The notes under the pieces are model-generated. The model did no database searches. It was not told the origin of the DNA and saw nothing but the letters and a program-made list of their open reading frames with translations. A DNA stretch of 64,000 nt. Origin: Antilocapra americana. Lineage: Eukaryota > Chordata > Mammalia > Artiodactyla > Antilocapridae. Location of the stretch: the NCBI GenBank assembly GCA_007570785.1, contig ML664175.1:10145441-10209440 (forward strand). Direction: 5' to 3'. Each line of letters opens with the position of its first letter. The first letter of the stretch is position 1. Position numbers and translations under genes: made by a program. Below are positions 25,970-38,310 of this stretch, piece after piece.

Positions 25970-26075
25970 GTAATAATTGTAACCACTGGTATAGCCAGTG
26001 TTTATTGAGCTGTTATCATATGCTAGGTACTATGCTAAGCTGTTTATAGGCATTATCTCATTTTGCTTTGGGTAA
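25970..26075 (-). mobile_element. MIR SINE fragment, antisense
   Basis: AATAATTGTAACCACTGG, then GTTTATTGAGCTGTTATCATATGC, TAGGTACTATGCTAAGCTG and GGCATTATCTCATTTTGC follow antisense MIR. It lies 45 bp after a sense MIR. Confidence 0.7.
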
Positions 26076-26222
26076 AATGTGATATTTATGGTGGTAGATA
26101 GGGTGAAGAAGTGCCCATCAAGGACAGCATGTCAAAGTTACTCTTTAATGCCATGAAATTGCACATGTTGTTAAAATTCTAAGAAGATATCAGGCAGAAA
26201 AATAGTTTTGAAAGGTCATTCG

Positions 26223-27705
26223 TTTCAGTTCAGTCGCTCAGTCTGGTCCAACTCTTTGTGACCCCATGGACTGCAGCATGCCAGGCTTCCCTGCCCATCA
26301 CCAGCTTGCTAAAACTCATGTCCATCAAATTGGTGATGGCATCCAACCATCTCATCCTCTGTCATCCCCTTCTCCTCCTGCCTTCTGTCTTTCCCAGTAT
26401 TAGGGTCTTTTCCAGTAGGTCAGTTCTTTGCATCAGATGGCCAAAGTATTGGAGTTTCAACTTCAGCATAAGTCCTTCCAATGAATATTCAAGACTGATT
26501 CCCTTTAGGATGGACTGGTTGGATCTCCTTGCAGTCCAAGGGACTCTCAAGAGTCTTCTCCAAAACTGCAGTTCAAAAGCATTAATTCTTTGGTGCTCAG
26601 CTTTGTTTATGGTCCAACTCTCCCATCCATACGTGACTACTGGAAAAGCCATAGCCTTGACTAGACGGACTTTTGTAGGCAAAGTAATATGCTAATTTTT
26701 AGTATGCTGTCTAGGTTGGTCATAGCTTTTCTTCCAAGGAGCAAGCATCTTTTTAATTTCATGGCTTCAGTGATTTTGGAGCCCAAGAAAATGAAGTCTG
26801 TCACTGTTTGCCTTATTTTCCCATCTATTTACCGTGAAGTGATGGGACTGGATGCCATGATCTTAGTTTTTTTGAATGTTGAATTTTAAGCCAGCTTTTT
26901 CATTCTCCTTTTTCACTTTCATCAAGAGGCTCTTGCGTTCCTCTTTGCTTTCTGCCATAAGAGTGGTGTCATCTGCATTTCTGAGGTTATTGATATTTCT
27001 CCTGGTGATCTTGATTGCAGCTTGTGCTTATCCAGCCTGGCATTTTGCATGATGTATTCTGCATATAAGTTAAGTAAGCAGGGTGACAATATGCAGCCTT
27101 GATGTACTCCATTCCTGATTTGTAACCAGTCATTTTTCCATGTCCAGTTCTAACTGTTGCTTCTTGATCTGCGTATAGGTTTCTCAGGAGGCAGATCAGG
27201 TGGTCTGATATTCCCATCTCTTGAAGAAATTTTCATGAGTTGTTGTGATCTACACAGTCAAAGGCTTTGGTGTAATCAATAAAGCAGATTAGATGTTTTT
27301 CTGAAATTTCTCCTGCTTTTTCGATGATCCAGAAAATGTTGGCAATATGATCTCTGGTTCCTCTGCCTTTTCTAAATCCAGCTTGAACATCTGGAAGTTC
27401 ACGGTTCACATATTGCTGAAGCCTGGCTTGAAGAATTTTGAGCATTACTTTACTAGTGTGTGAGATGAGTGCAGTTGTGCAGTAGTTTGAACATTCTTTG
27501 GCATTGCCCTTCTTTGGGATTGGCACAAAAACTGACCTTTTCCAATCCTGTAGCCACTGCTGAGTTTTCCAGATTTGCTACCATGTTGAATGCAGCACTT
27601 TTGCAGTATCATCTTTTAGGATTTGAAATAGTGCAACTGAAATTCCATCACCTACACTGGCTTTGTTTGTAGTGATGCTTCCTAAGGCCTACTTGACTTC
27701 ACATT
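26223..27705 (-). mobile_element. BovB LINE, antisense, about 1.48 kb, reverse transcriptase remnant
   Basis: Runs from the 3' end (CAGTTCAGTCGCTCAG) back to the region before the reverse transcriptase (reverse of CAAGTAGGCCTTAGGAAGC). The minus strand keeps reverse transcriptase blocks: MPIPKKGNAKECSNY and QYVNRELPDVQAGFRKGRGTRD followed by FIDYTKAFDCVDH (27233-27526). The YADD box near 26970-26981 reads NADD, so the motif is broken. Several frameshifts separate the pieces. It is an inactive relic. Confidence 0.93.
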
Positions 27706-27721
27706 TCTCTACAATGTGAAG

Positions 27722-29480
27722 TGTTCTTCAGGCACTCTATCATTAGGTGCCTAGAAACCTTACCTTTATTTTTTTGTAGCTGATTTCTTCTTAATACTAC
27801 TGTTTTATGAACTACATATTGTATAATGAAGAATGGTGAACAGAAATGTGAACAGAAAATGCGAAACCGTTTTCCGTGTTAATATCACCACTTGGATACA
27901 GTGTTTTCTCTATATTCTGTCTCTAGCTGCTTGAAAATTTTCTTTACTGGAGTGAAGTGTAGTCTAAATAAATCAATAAATTAAAAATGATGTGACCTGA
28001 GAGGATAGAGTAGCTAGGAGACAAGTTGGATAGAATGTTAAGAGTCTGTGGGGTAGAGCTTCTTCACTTTTCTCTCAATGGCAGAGAAGGAGCATAAGCT
28101 TCTCCAATAGCCTGAAGCAGCACATATTATGTGCGCAGAAGAAATCTTAAAAATCTTCATGTGCATTTTACTTTGTATTTCCTAGCACATATTTGTTGTA
28201 ATTTCCTAGACATATTTGTTGTAATATAACTCTGTTTTAATTAATCATTGAGCAAAACTGAAGTTGTAGGAAGATGCATTGAGTATAGCTTATGATATCA
28301 CCTTCTTCCTATCTTCCTTTGTATCTTTAGGGGTAGTGGCCAGAGTGGAATGGGATGTAGTCCTATGCTATCCTTTCTTTTGTGAGAAGGCCAGACTTAG
28401 AGTTACTTCTTTGGCTGTCATTGGTCCTGGATCTTTTCTGGTTCCATAGAAATCTCTGAAAAAAAGGATTGTTACACTGGTTGGGGGTGGTTTTGGTAGG
28501 GAGGAAATTGTTATTCCATAAGCCAAGCACAGAGAGATTTGTTGTAATATATGTAACTGTTATTTGAACCTCTGTTTCTTTTTATAGCCAGATTATCCTA
28601 TAATTTTTTCTCGTACCTTTGACTTGAGAAGAAAATGTATGTTTTTACAGACAGAGCTTTGGTTTTTTAATCCATGTTTAAAATGTTCTCTCACGTGTTC
28701 CAGGTTAAAAATGTGCTCTCATAAAGACCATGGTGAGTCATCCAAGCTACTATAAGCTGATTGGGGACTTAAAGATTGCACAGAAATGAAAACGGATTAG
28801 GGATTGGTTACTAACTTTTATTGCATTGAATAGTGATTCAGGGATAAAACCTTTAAAATATAGTAACATTTTGAGATAAGGCACAGGACAGAAACACTAC
28901 CTTTCTTAAGAAACAAAACAAAACACTACCATACCGTATCTTTGGCTATTACAAATGAATAAAACTGGCTCAAGATGTCATTTTCAGATATTAAGATATT
29001 AAGAAAGTGCAGAATTTGAACTGAGAGAATACTCTGAATTTGGGAAATTATTCCAGTACTCCAAAGGAAGTCTTTTTGAAAGTAGCCTCCCTCAAAAGTT
29101 GTTGATTTGTTTTCTTCTGGTGGTTTTGCTGGTGAGCTGTTGTGAGGCTTTAAAATCTGCAGGATTACCTCATGATGACTCTCCCACCAACTTCATTGGT
29201 GGTTAATGTAGAGAACGGAGATTGAACTTAATATGATCACACAACTCCAGTCAATGAGCAGGTGGGCTGCTGTTCTCAGCAAGAGTTGTGAGTTAGTGGT
29301 AGGGTACCATGGGAACCTTGCTTGGAAGGAATTATGGTCATCAGCCTCTTGGTCCTGAGGTGTGTGTTGTTTTGAGATTGTTGGGATTAAGTGAAAGGTT
29401 TGCTGTGCCACTAGGTTTGCTTGGCTCACTTTGGGTTTAGGCAGAAGCATGATTTGGCCACAGGTTAGAGAATCTGAGTT
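27722..29480. other. Unique intronic DNA, nothing recognised
   Basis: About 1.7 kb without a repeat I can name. A minus-strand frame of 85 codons at 29193-29450 has no signature. Confidence 0.4.
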
Positions 29481-29486
29481 TATGTC

Positions 29487-30741
29487 AGTTTATGTCATTT
29501 GCTCAATCGTGTCCGACTCTTTGCGAACCTATGAATCGCAGCATGCCAGGCCTCCCTGTCCATCTCCAACTCCCGGAGTTTACCCAAAGCCCATGTCCAT
29601 CGAGTCAGTGATGCCATCCAGCCATCTCATCCTCTGTCGTCCCCTTTTCCTCCTGTACCCAATCCCTCCCAGCATTAGGGTCTTTTCCAATGAGTCAACT
29701 CTTCACATGAGGTGACCAAAGTACTGGAGTTTTGTCTTCAACATCAGTCCTTCCAGTGAACACTCAGGACTGATTTCCTTTAGGATGGACTGGTTGGATC
29801 TCCTTGCAGTCCAAGAGACTCTCAAGAGTCTTCTCCAACACCACAGTTCAAAAGCATCAATTCTTTGGTGTTCAGCTTTCTTCACCATCCAACTCTCACA
29901 TACATACATGACTATTGGAAAAGCCATAGCCTTGACTAGACGGACCTTTGTTGATAAAGTAATGTCTCTGCTTTTTAATATCCTGTCTAGGCTGGTCATA
30001 ACTTTCCTTCTAAGGAGTAAGCATCTTTTCATTTCATGGCTGCAGTCACCATCTGCAGTGATTTTGGAGCCCAGAAAAATAAAGTCTGCCACTGTTTCCA
30101 CTGTTTCCCCATTTAATTGCCATGAAGTGATGGGACCAGATTCCGTGATCTTAGTTTTCTGAATGTTGAGCTTTAAGCCAACTTTTTCACTCTCTCCCTT
30201 CACTTTTATCAAGAGGCTTTTTAGTTCCTCTTCACTTTCCTTCATAAGGGTGGTGTCATCTGCATATCTGAGGTTATTGATATTTCTCCCAGCAATCTTG
30301 ATTTTGTGCTTCTTCCAGCCCAGTGTTGCTAATGACGTACTCTGCATATAAGTTAAATAAGCAGGGTGACAATATACAACCTTGACGTACTCCTTTTTCT
30401 ATTTGGAACCAGTCTGTTGTTCCATGTCCAGTTCTAATTGTTGCTTCCTAACCTGCATACAGGTTTCTCAAGAGATAGGTCAGGTGGTCTGGTATTCCCA
30501 TCTGTTTAAGAATTTTCTACAGTTTATCGTGATCCACACAGTCAAAGGCTTTGGCATAGTCAATAAAGCAAAAGTAGATGTTTTTCTCGGACTCTCTTGC
30601 TTTTTCAATAATACAGCGGATGTTGGCAGTTTTATCTCTGGTTCCTCTGCCTTTTCTAAAACCAGCTTGAACATCTGGAAGTTCATGGTTCACGTACTGT
30701 GAAAGCCTGACTTGGAGAATTTTGAGCATTACTTTACTAGT
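29487..30741 (-). mobile_element. BovB LINE, antisense, about 1.25 kb, longest open fragment
   Basis: Covers the 3' end back to the reverse transcriptase (reverse of GTAAAGTAATGCTCAAAATTC). A minus-strand frame of 214 codons (29703-30347) holds NNLRYADDTTLMKESEEEL, the thumb and the C-terminal VMYVCESWMVKKAEHQRIDAF block; YADD is intact at 30255-30266. The fingers/palm piece (VNHELPDVQAGFRKGRG) lies in other frames at 30480-30729, so the domain is broken. AGTTTAT at 29487-29493 and 30739-30745 may be a short target-site duplication. Confidence 0.93.
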
Positions 30742-30749
30742 TTATATGG

Positions 30750-31257
30750 GTATTCATGAACAAGGGATGAACATTGTTTAGTTCTCCTGAGTGAGGAGGT
30801 CCTCTTTGGTTTTTGCAATTTGGAAACTCTACTGTATCCAACTGACTTTGACCTACTTAGGCTTTCGAAAATGATTTTCAGTGTTGGTTCTGATTTGGAA
30901 TAAAGTTAAAGGGGGAGGTTTGTTGTTGCATGTTGAATCTCTTGGTCACAACTTAGAGACAACTTGAATTGATGATGTTTTTCCAACTAGGCAAGTAATA
31001 GATTCATTTAAAGACTTTATTAAATATCCTAAATGTCTCTTACTTAACCATCAACTAGTTCTTTTTATTCTAGGTGATAGTATAGTTTATTTATTAAATG
31101 TCAAGACCATCTTTCCTCTGCTGAAGGTTCACGATCACTGATTTGCCATTTTGACATCCGAAAAGATCTGAGTCAAAATTCTCCCTTTAAATTCAGCATA
31201 AACTATTGTAGTGGCAAAATACAATCTTTTCTGAAGGGAGGTCATTGAAATTCCCTA
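30750..31257. other. Unique intronic DNA, nothing recognised
   Basis: About 0.5 kb without a recognised element. Confidence 0.4.
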
Positions 31258-31268
31258 TTTTTCTAGTT

Positions 31269-31486
31269 GGAGCTTCCCTGCTGGCTCAGTGGTAAAGAAT
31301 CTGCCTGCCAATGCAGAAGACACAGGTTTTATCCTTGGGTAGGGACGATCCCCTGGAGAAGGAAGTGGCAACCCACTCCAGTATTCTTACCTGGAAAACC
31401 CCGTGGACATAGGAGGCTGGCTTTCGGGCTACGGTCCATGGCGTCACAGAACAGTTGGAAACGACTTAGTGACTAGAAAACAACAG
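31269..31486 (+). mobile_element. Bov-tA SINE, sense, with 11-bp target-site duplication
   Basis: GAGCTTCCCTGCTGGCTCAG head, box B TTTTATCCTTGGGTAGGG, body block GGCAACCCACTCCAGTATTC and the end GTTGGAAACGACTTAGTGAC. TTTTTCTAGTT (31258-31268) and TTTTCCTAGTT (31487-31497) flank it with one mismatch. Confidence 0.92.
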
Positions 31487-31497
31487 TTTTCCTAGTT

Positions 31498-33784
31498 ATT
31501 GCATAATTACCAGGTTCTGGGAATGATGTAATATACAGCATATATACTCTTTCTTTCCTAAAATCTGAAAAACGGAATTCTAAAACCCACCTGTCTCCAT
31601 GGATATCTGAAAAGGTATTATAGACCTCTCTGTGTGTGTATGTGGATGTGGGAGTGAGTGGGTATGGGGGGATGTGTGTGGGAGTGAGAATTAACCTCCT
31701 TCCCTTCTTCCCTGTTGTTTTCGACTCAAAAATTTCTTTTTTGAACTAAAACTCTGTAGACTAGAGACTGAATTATTTTAAATACAGAAAAAAAAATTGT
31801 AGTGGACTTGTTAAAATAAAAGGAAATTCTTCTTGTAATATAGCCTTTTTGGACTGAGGTTTGTGCTTTGAGTTGTTTGCCTTATACATTGTTGTAGAAA
31901 AGAAGTTTTTATTTTGAGTAGGATAAGCATTTTATCTTTTGGGGCAAGGAGTGTAGTGATACTTCCCTGGTCATTTTGCATGGAAATTTTCAGTGTGCTA
32001 ATAGAAATATTCTTATATATATAATATATATAAACCCAGGTAAGAAATAGTTATGTATATATACATGTGTATATAAAACTAGCTTCCTATGATTGTGTGC
32101 CAGAGAAAGCCTCAACCTGGCCCATATCCAGGTTTAACTGTGAGAGCAAACAAGAAAATCCCACCAAGCCATATGCATGAAGAAAAGGAGGTGCTAAGAT
32201 TTGGTTTCATAGAGGACAGACAACAAAACCAGTCTTCGGTAGTTTTATTCTTTCCTTTTATATTGGTTAAAAGGTTTGTAGCATGATTTTATTCCTGCAG
32301 TGTACTCGTTAACAAGGCATCTTCATTAAAAGCAAATTGTTATTCTAATGAGTGGATGAAATTTTCCTCAGGAGCCTGTCATTGGCTCAGTGCTATTATT
32401 GTTTAACGTAGCTATGAAAGTAGCAATGAAGGGAGTGTGTAATAAACTAGTCCTTGGGTATCCGTTGTTTTGAGAGTCAGGTCAATTGGCTATTCTGACT
32501 TTTCTGATTCCCTTGCAGACCTGTTTCTTGTAGCATTACCAGTGTTACTGTCTGAAGAATCCTTATGTAATATTGAATAGTTAAATTGACATAAAGTTTG
32601 TAGAGGTTTGAGATACCCTGCTGTGGGAACACAGAGCAGGCTATACAGCTCGGGTCTGTCTTGCCTTCATATTTGTTTAACCTCTTTTGTCAAACTTCAG
32701 TGTGTTGCCAGAATGAACAGAGTATTGCCAGACCGAGACCAACGCTTGCTGAACAAGTTATATAGCAGTGGGGCTTTGCCCAGTGAATGATTTGGGGAGT
32801 GAGAAGGGTCTTAACTATTTAAAAGAAAATCAGTAATGATAAATGTACTGCATGAATATTTACCTATTCACTATTTACTTCAGAATTCTTATAGGAAGTT
32901 GGTAAGTGCTCATTTTACAGAGGAAATAGAGAAATCAACAGTGATATACATTTGCCTGTGGTTTCTTATTGCCCCTCAGAAGTAGCAAACTGATCAGTTG
33001 TAGTTGCACCTGCACTGATACCAATCTACACCAGAGTACGGTTTGTCAGGAGGAATTTAATATCTCTAGAGATCGTTAAAATTTGTTCTTGTAACTGGAG
33101 GCTTAAATGGTGCCATGTTGATAATCTTCAAAAGAAAGTGCTTCAGGATTTATTTATTGTTAAAAAGAAAATGATAATCAAAAGCCTCCATAAAATAAAA
33201 CTCTTCTTGTTAGTAGTACACAATATTAAATATAAACAACTACAGTCTGAAATGTCTTTAGGAGAGTTTCTTCTTTTTGTGTGTGGTCCTCTCTTATTGT
33301 TCAGCTGTCGTCAGCCTTTGTGCCTTGGGAGGAAGATAAAATTTGATGGTTATAAGACACTGGAATATTCATAGGTATTATTTAGTTGAAGCCATAGAAA
33401 AGAATGGTTGTTTCATAGTATAGAAAATTCTTTATTTCACTTTCCCCTTTTCAAAGATTTAGTGTTTATTTAGTTATACAGGCAAGTAAAAGCAGATGGA
33501 AAATAGTTATTCCAAGGGTAGTTTAAAAATATTATTAAACATATAGAAGAGGTTTTAATGGAAGTTGTTAAAATTTAATTTTGGCAACAGACTTTTCAAA
33601 GCATTAAAAAGAAAAGATATATTTGAGAGGGTGCCAATCTAGTAAATTTTGTATTTTTATTTATTTAAAGTAGATTGGGCGTTCATTTTGTTGAAGCACA
33701 TCAACAATACCTTAATGTGCTGTTTTTGGTTGGTCTATGTAGAATGGTTTGTTCACTTTAAGGTGGTGGAGAACAGAGACAGTC
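31498..33784. other. Mostly unique intronic DNA with small simple repeats
   Basis: Contains a GT/GA-rich run near 31630-31690, a TA run near 32015-32075 and a faint antisense MIR-like text around 32855-32990 (AGTGCTCATTTTACAGAGGAA). No gene supported. Confidence 0.4.
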
Positions 33785-33970
33785 ACATTGTGGTATGCTG
33801 GAAAGAGGAGGGGTTTGAAGTCATAACGTTTGGTTCATTGTTGACTTTATCATTTGCCAGATTTGTGATCCTACAACAGTATGCTGACTTCTCTGTTTAT
33901 TTTATGTCTAAAATAAGGAGAATAAAAATACTGCCTAATGGATTGTGATAGTGATCAAATTAAATAATTT
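33785..33970 (+). mobile_element. MIR SINE, sense, diverged
   Basis: GTGGTATGCTGGAAAGAGG, TTTGAAGTCATAACG, TTTGCCAGATTTGTGATC, TCTGTTTATTTTATGTCTAAAATAAGGAG and TGATAGTGATCAAATTAAA follow the MIR order. Confidence 0.55.
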
Positions 33971-34020
33971 TTAGGGAAATCATTTCTAAAATGTGGAAGT
34001 TTGTGATTCTGTACTAATTT

Positions 34021-34200
34021 TCGTTGTTGTTCAGTCGCTACATCCTGTCTGACTTTTTGTGACCCCATGGACTTCAGCACACCAGGCCTCCCTGTCCCTC
34101 ACCATCTGCCAGAGTTTGCCCAAGTTCATGTCCATTTTGTTCACATTGGCCCAAGTTTGCCCAGGTTCATATCCATTGAATTGGTGATGCTATCGAACTA
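34021..34200 (-). mobile_element. BovB 3'-end fragment, antisense, with internal 41-bp duplication
   Basis: GTTGTTCAGTCGCTACATCC, ACTTCAGCACACCAGGCCTCC and GTTCATGTCCATT are the antisense BovB 3' end. The GTTTGCCCA...TCCATT block occurs twice, beginning at 34114 and at 34155. The element stops after about 180 bp. Confidence 0.85.
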
Positions 34201-35589
34201 TCTCTATACTAATGTAATGTACTACAACCATTATCCTTACTGATGTTAATTGTCTTACAATGTTAGGTGGCACAGCAACTCTTGAAGGGTTTCCAAGCTC
34301 ACAAGTTTATGGGCAATGAGTGACTATTCATGCAAAACTTCTATTTCTTACAGTCAGTTTAGCTTAGGTGATTGAGAGGGATGATAATCTAAGGAACCTA
34401 CCCTTACAGTAGGGAACCCTCAGAATCTCCAGAATTCTTCAGATAAGTTCTTTCTCTTTTTGGTTAGATGAGGGAAATTAAAGCAATAAAGTAAACTCTG
34501 TTATATCTCAAATGGTAGAGCCTCCAAATTAGTAACTTTGAATCTTGTATTCTCAGCTTAGTTTGAAATGCTTATTGAGGAGCTGTTGTAGTGACAATGT
34601 TAACCCTAGGCTTAAGCAGGGTGGCAGCTGAATACTTCTTAGTTAAGTTTTTGCTTTGTTTGATGAGCAGTTATCTGAACAAAATTTTAGTGTCAGTAAG
34701 AGTTAACCTTTTATAGATTTTAAAGTACTGGATGTGGTGGCCTTTGTATACTCCTGAGTGAGGATGAGAGGATGCAAGGGTGAAATTGGGAAATACAAGT
34801 GAAACTCTCATCTTCTGTATGCCTGTGCTTAAAGCAGGAAGGGTTAACTTAGTCTTATGCATAAAGGACCAGGAATCAGGGCTTGGGACTATGTGCTGGT
34901 GCTGCTGTCTCCATGTTCTTTGTGGTTAGGAAAGATGAGGGCTTCCCCAGGCCTCTGCTGTCCCTTTCCAATTAGTGTGCTTGTCTGGACATACAAAACA
35001 CCTAGGTCACCTTTTATTGGGAAATAGTGTGGTTTTTGCTTTCTCTGTGTATGTATGTGTTAATGGGATTGTATTGTTTGGAACTTTTCACTTTATTTTA
35101 AAGAAAGAAATCAGCAAATTCAGGAACCCAGAGCCAGTGTGGCTGTTGGAATGATTTTGATGGAGGCTGTGTACTGGTGAACTTCATTGGAGCGATTTGC
35201 GAATTTTTTGTTTAGGAGGAGACAATGGCTAGGTTTAGGTGAGAGGGGTTATAGGATGATTTGACAGTCATTTGACTGGTGTCAGGAAACCTTTGGGGCT
35301 TTCTGGTTGTGATAGTTCCTATTCCCTCTTGAAAGATCTGTGTTAAATTGCAATAATATGAGAGTAGATGAAAGGTGAAACAGAAAAATTGTGGACCTTG
35401 GGAATGGATAGTTAGGTTTCTAAATATAATTTCTAAGAACCCTGGGGCCAGGTGAAGTAGCTTACTTTTCTTTCATAAATAGTTGATGGCTTTTGCATTC
35501 TTGTTGCTACCGCTGTAACTTGTTGCTTCACTGCTGGATGTCATAGTAGTCTCCTTACTTGGCCTCCTTGCTACCATTTGCTCTGTTTT
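34201..35589. other. Unique intronic DNA, nothing recognised
   Basis: About 1.4 kb without a repeat or gene I can name. Confidence 0.4.
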
Positions 35590-35825
35590 CTTCTGCACAG
35601 GCTGCCATAACAAAATAATACAGGCTGAGTGATTTAAACAACAGCTATTTATTTTCCAACAATTCTGGAAACTGGAAGTCCGAGATCAGAGTGCTGACAT
35701 TGTCAGGTTCTGATGTAAAGTCTTCCTGGCTTACAGGCTTTCTTCTTGCTGTGTTCTCACATGGCCTTTCCTCAGTATGTGCATGACAGGAGAGGAGGGA
35801 GAGAAACTTGTCTGGTGTCATTTTC

Positions 35826-36049
35826 ATGGGTGTATGCTAAGTTGCTTCAGTAGTGTCTGACTTTGTGACCCTGTGGGTTGTAGCCTGCCACGCTTCTCTG
35901 TGCATGGGATTCTTCAGGCAAAAATACTGTGGAGTGGGTTGCCATTTCTTTCTCCAGGGGATCTTCCTGACCCATGGATCAATCCTGCATCTCATTGTAT
36001 CTCCTGCATTGGCGAGCAGGTTCTTTACCACTAGTGCCACCTGGGAAGC
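35826..36049 (-). mobile_element. Bov-tA SINE, antisense, inside MLT1
   Basis: GTATGCTAAGTTGCTTCAGTAG, AGCCTGCCACGCTTCTCTGTGCATGG and GTGCCACCTGGGAAGCCC mark a complete antisense Bov-tA. The flanks TGGTGTCATTTT and AGTGTTGTCTTA are only a weak target-site match. Confidence 0.88.
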
Positions 36050-36085
36050 CCAGTGTTGTCTTAGAAGGGCGCTAATACCATTGCA

Positions 36086-38179
36086 TTGAAGAAATGAAGA
36101 AAGTAGGGAAAACCACTAGACCATTCAGGTATGACCTAAATCAAATCCCTTATGACTATACAGTGGACGTGAGAAATAGATTTAAGGGTCTAGATCTGAT
36201 AGGCAGAGTGCCTGATGAACTATGGACGGAGGTTCATGACATTGTACAGGAGACAGGAATTAAGACCATCCTCATGGAAAAGAAATGCAAGAAAGCAAAA
36301 TGGTTGTCTGAGGAGGCCTTACAAATAGCTGTGAAAAGAAGAGAAGCGAAAAGCAAAGGAGAGAAGGAAAGATATTTCCATCAGGATGCAGAGTTCCAAA
36401 GAATAGCAAGGAGAGATAAGAAAGCTTTTCTCATCGATCAATGCAGAGAAATAGAGGAAAACAACAGAATGGGAAAGACTAGAGATCTCTTCAAGAAAAT
36501 TAGAGATATCAAGGGAACATTTCATGCAAAGATGGGCTCGATAAAGGACAGAAATGTTATGGATTTAACAGAAGCAGAAGATATTAAGAAGACGTGGCAA
36601 GAATACACAGAAGAACTGTAAAAAAAAGATCTTCATGACTCAGGTAATCACGATGGTGCGATCACTCACCTAGAGCCAGACATCCTGCAATGTGAAGTAA
36701 AGTGGGCCTTGGAAAGCATCACTATAAACAAAGCTAGTGGAGGTGATGGAATTCCAGTTGAGCTATTTCAAATCCTGAAAGATGATGCTGTGAAAGTGCG
36801 GCACTCAATATGCCAGCAAATCGGAAAACTCAGCAATGGCCAGAGGACTGGAAAAGGTCAGTTTTCATTCCAATCCCAAGGAAAGAGAATGCCAAAGAAT
36901 GCTCAACCTACTGCACAGTTGCACTCATCTCACATGCTAGTAAAGTAATGCTCAAAATTCTCCAAGCCAGGCTTCAGCAATATGTGAACCGTGAACTTCC
37001 AGATGTTCAAGCTGGTTTTAGAGAAGGCAGAGGAACCAGAGATCAAATTGCCAACATCCTTTGGATCATCGAAAATTCAAGAGAGTTCCAAAAAAACATC
37101 TATTTCTGCTTTATTGACTATGCCAACGCCTTTGACTGTGTGGATCACAATAAACTGTGGAAATTCTGAACGAGATGGGAATACCAGACCACCTGATGTG
37201 TCGCTTGAGAAATCTGTATGTGGGTCAGGAAGCAAAAGTTAGAACTGGACATGGAATAACAGACCGGTTCCCAACAGGAAAAGAAGTATGTCGTCACCCT
37301 ACTTCTGTAACTTATATGCAGAGTACATCATGAGAAACCCTGGGCTGGATGAAGCACATGCTGGAATCAAGATTGCCAGGAGAAATGTCAATAACCTCAG
37401 ATATGCAGATGATACCACCCTTAGGGCAGAAAGTGAAGAGGAACTAAAGAGCCTCTTGATGAAAGTGAAAGAGGAGAGTGAAAAAATTGGCTTAAAGCTC
37501 AACATTCAAACATTAAGATTATGGCATCTGGTCCCATCACTTCATGGGAAATAGATGGGGAAACAGTGGAAACAGAGGCTGACTTTATTTTTCTGGGCTC
37601 CAAAATCACTGCAGATGGTGATTGCAGCCATGAAATTAAAAGACGCTTACTCCTTGGAAGGAAAATTATGACCAACCTAGACAGCATATTAAAAAGCAGA
37701 GACATTACTTTGCCAACAAAGGTCCGTCTAGTCAAGACTATGGTTTTTCCAATAGTCATGTATGTATGTGAGAGTTGGACAGTGAAGAAAGCTGAGCACC
37801 AAAGAATTGATGCTTTTGAACTGTGGTGTTGGAGAAGACTCTTGAGAGTCCCTTGGACTGCAAGGAGACCAACCAGTCCATCCTAAAGGAGATGAGTCCT
37901 GGGTGTTCATTTGAAGGACTGATGTTGAAACTGAAACTCCAGTACTTTGGCCACCTGATGTGAAGAATTGGCTCATTGGAAAAGACCCTAATGCTGAGAA
38001 GGATTGGTGGCAGGAGGAGAAGAGGATGACAGAGGATGAGATGGTTGGATGGCATCACTGACTCCATGGACTTGGGTTTGGGTGGACTCCGGGAGTTGAT
38101 GATGGACAGGGAAGCCTGGTGTGCTGTGATTCATGGGGTCACAAGGAGTTGGATACGACTGAGCAAATGAACTGAACTG
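36086..38179 (+). mobile_element. BovB LINE, sense, 2.09 kb, largest copy in the window, dead
   Basis: The 3' two thirds of a BovB ORF2. A frame of 175 codons (36094-36621) is the linker between endonuclease and reverse transcriptase (IVQETGIKTILMEKKCKKAKWLSEEAL, then KMGSIKDRNVMDLTEAEDIKK); it ends at TAA where sister copies read TAC. Next come QARLQQYVNRELPDVQAGFREGRG and FCFIDYANAFDCVDHNK in 36810-37169, the YADD box at 37402-37413, and the C-terminal block from 37521. At least three frameshifts break it. AATACCATTGCA (36074-36085) and AATGCCATCGCA (38180-38191) are a 12-bp duplication with two mismatches inside an MLT1. Confidence 0.95.
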
Positions 38180-38310
38180 AATGCCATCGCAGGGGCCCCA
38201 GCCTCATGACCTCATTTGATCCTAATTACCTGTCAAAGTCCTCTTTCCAAATATTGGCTGCAGCAGATGAATTTGTGGGAGGGAGATGCAAATGTTTAGT
38301 CCAAAACACA

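Larger units (their letters stand above)
35590..38310 (-). mobile_element. MLT1 (ERVL-MaLR) LTR, antisense, split into three parts
   Basis: Antisense MLT1 text runs through three pieces. The first (35590-35825) has GGCTGCCATAACAAAATAATAC, AACAATTCTGGAAACTGG and TGTGTTCTCACATGGCC-like blocks. The second (36050-36085) has CTTAGAAGGGCGCTAATACC. The third (38192-38310) has GGGGCCCCAGCCTCATGACC, CCTAATTACCTGTCAAAG and CCAAATATTGG. A Bov-tA and a BovB separate them. It is an old solitary LTR with no viral gene. Confidence 0.85.

Noticed and set aside
29703..30347. 214-codon minus-strand frame
   Set aside because: It is a reverse transcriptase and C-terminal fragment of BovB (YADD, CESWMVKKAEHQRIDAF), not a host gene.
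36094..36621. 175-codon plus-strand frame
   Set aside because: It is the linker region of BovB ORF2, ended by a TAC-to-TAA change and framed by a target-site duplication.
35590..38310. Active endogenous retrovirus
   Set aside because: Only a broken MLT1 LTR is present, with no viral gene.
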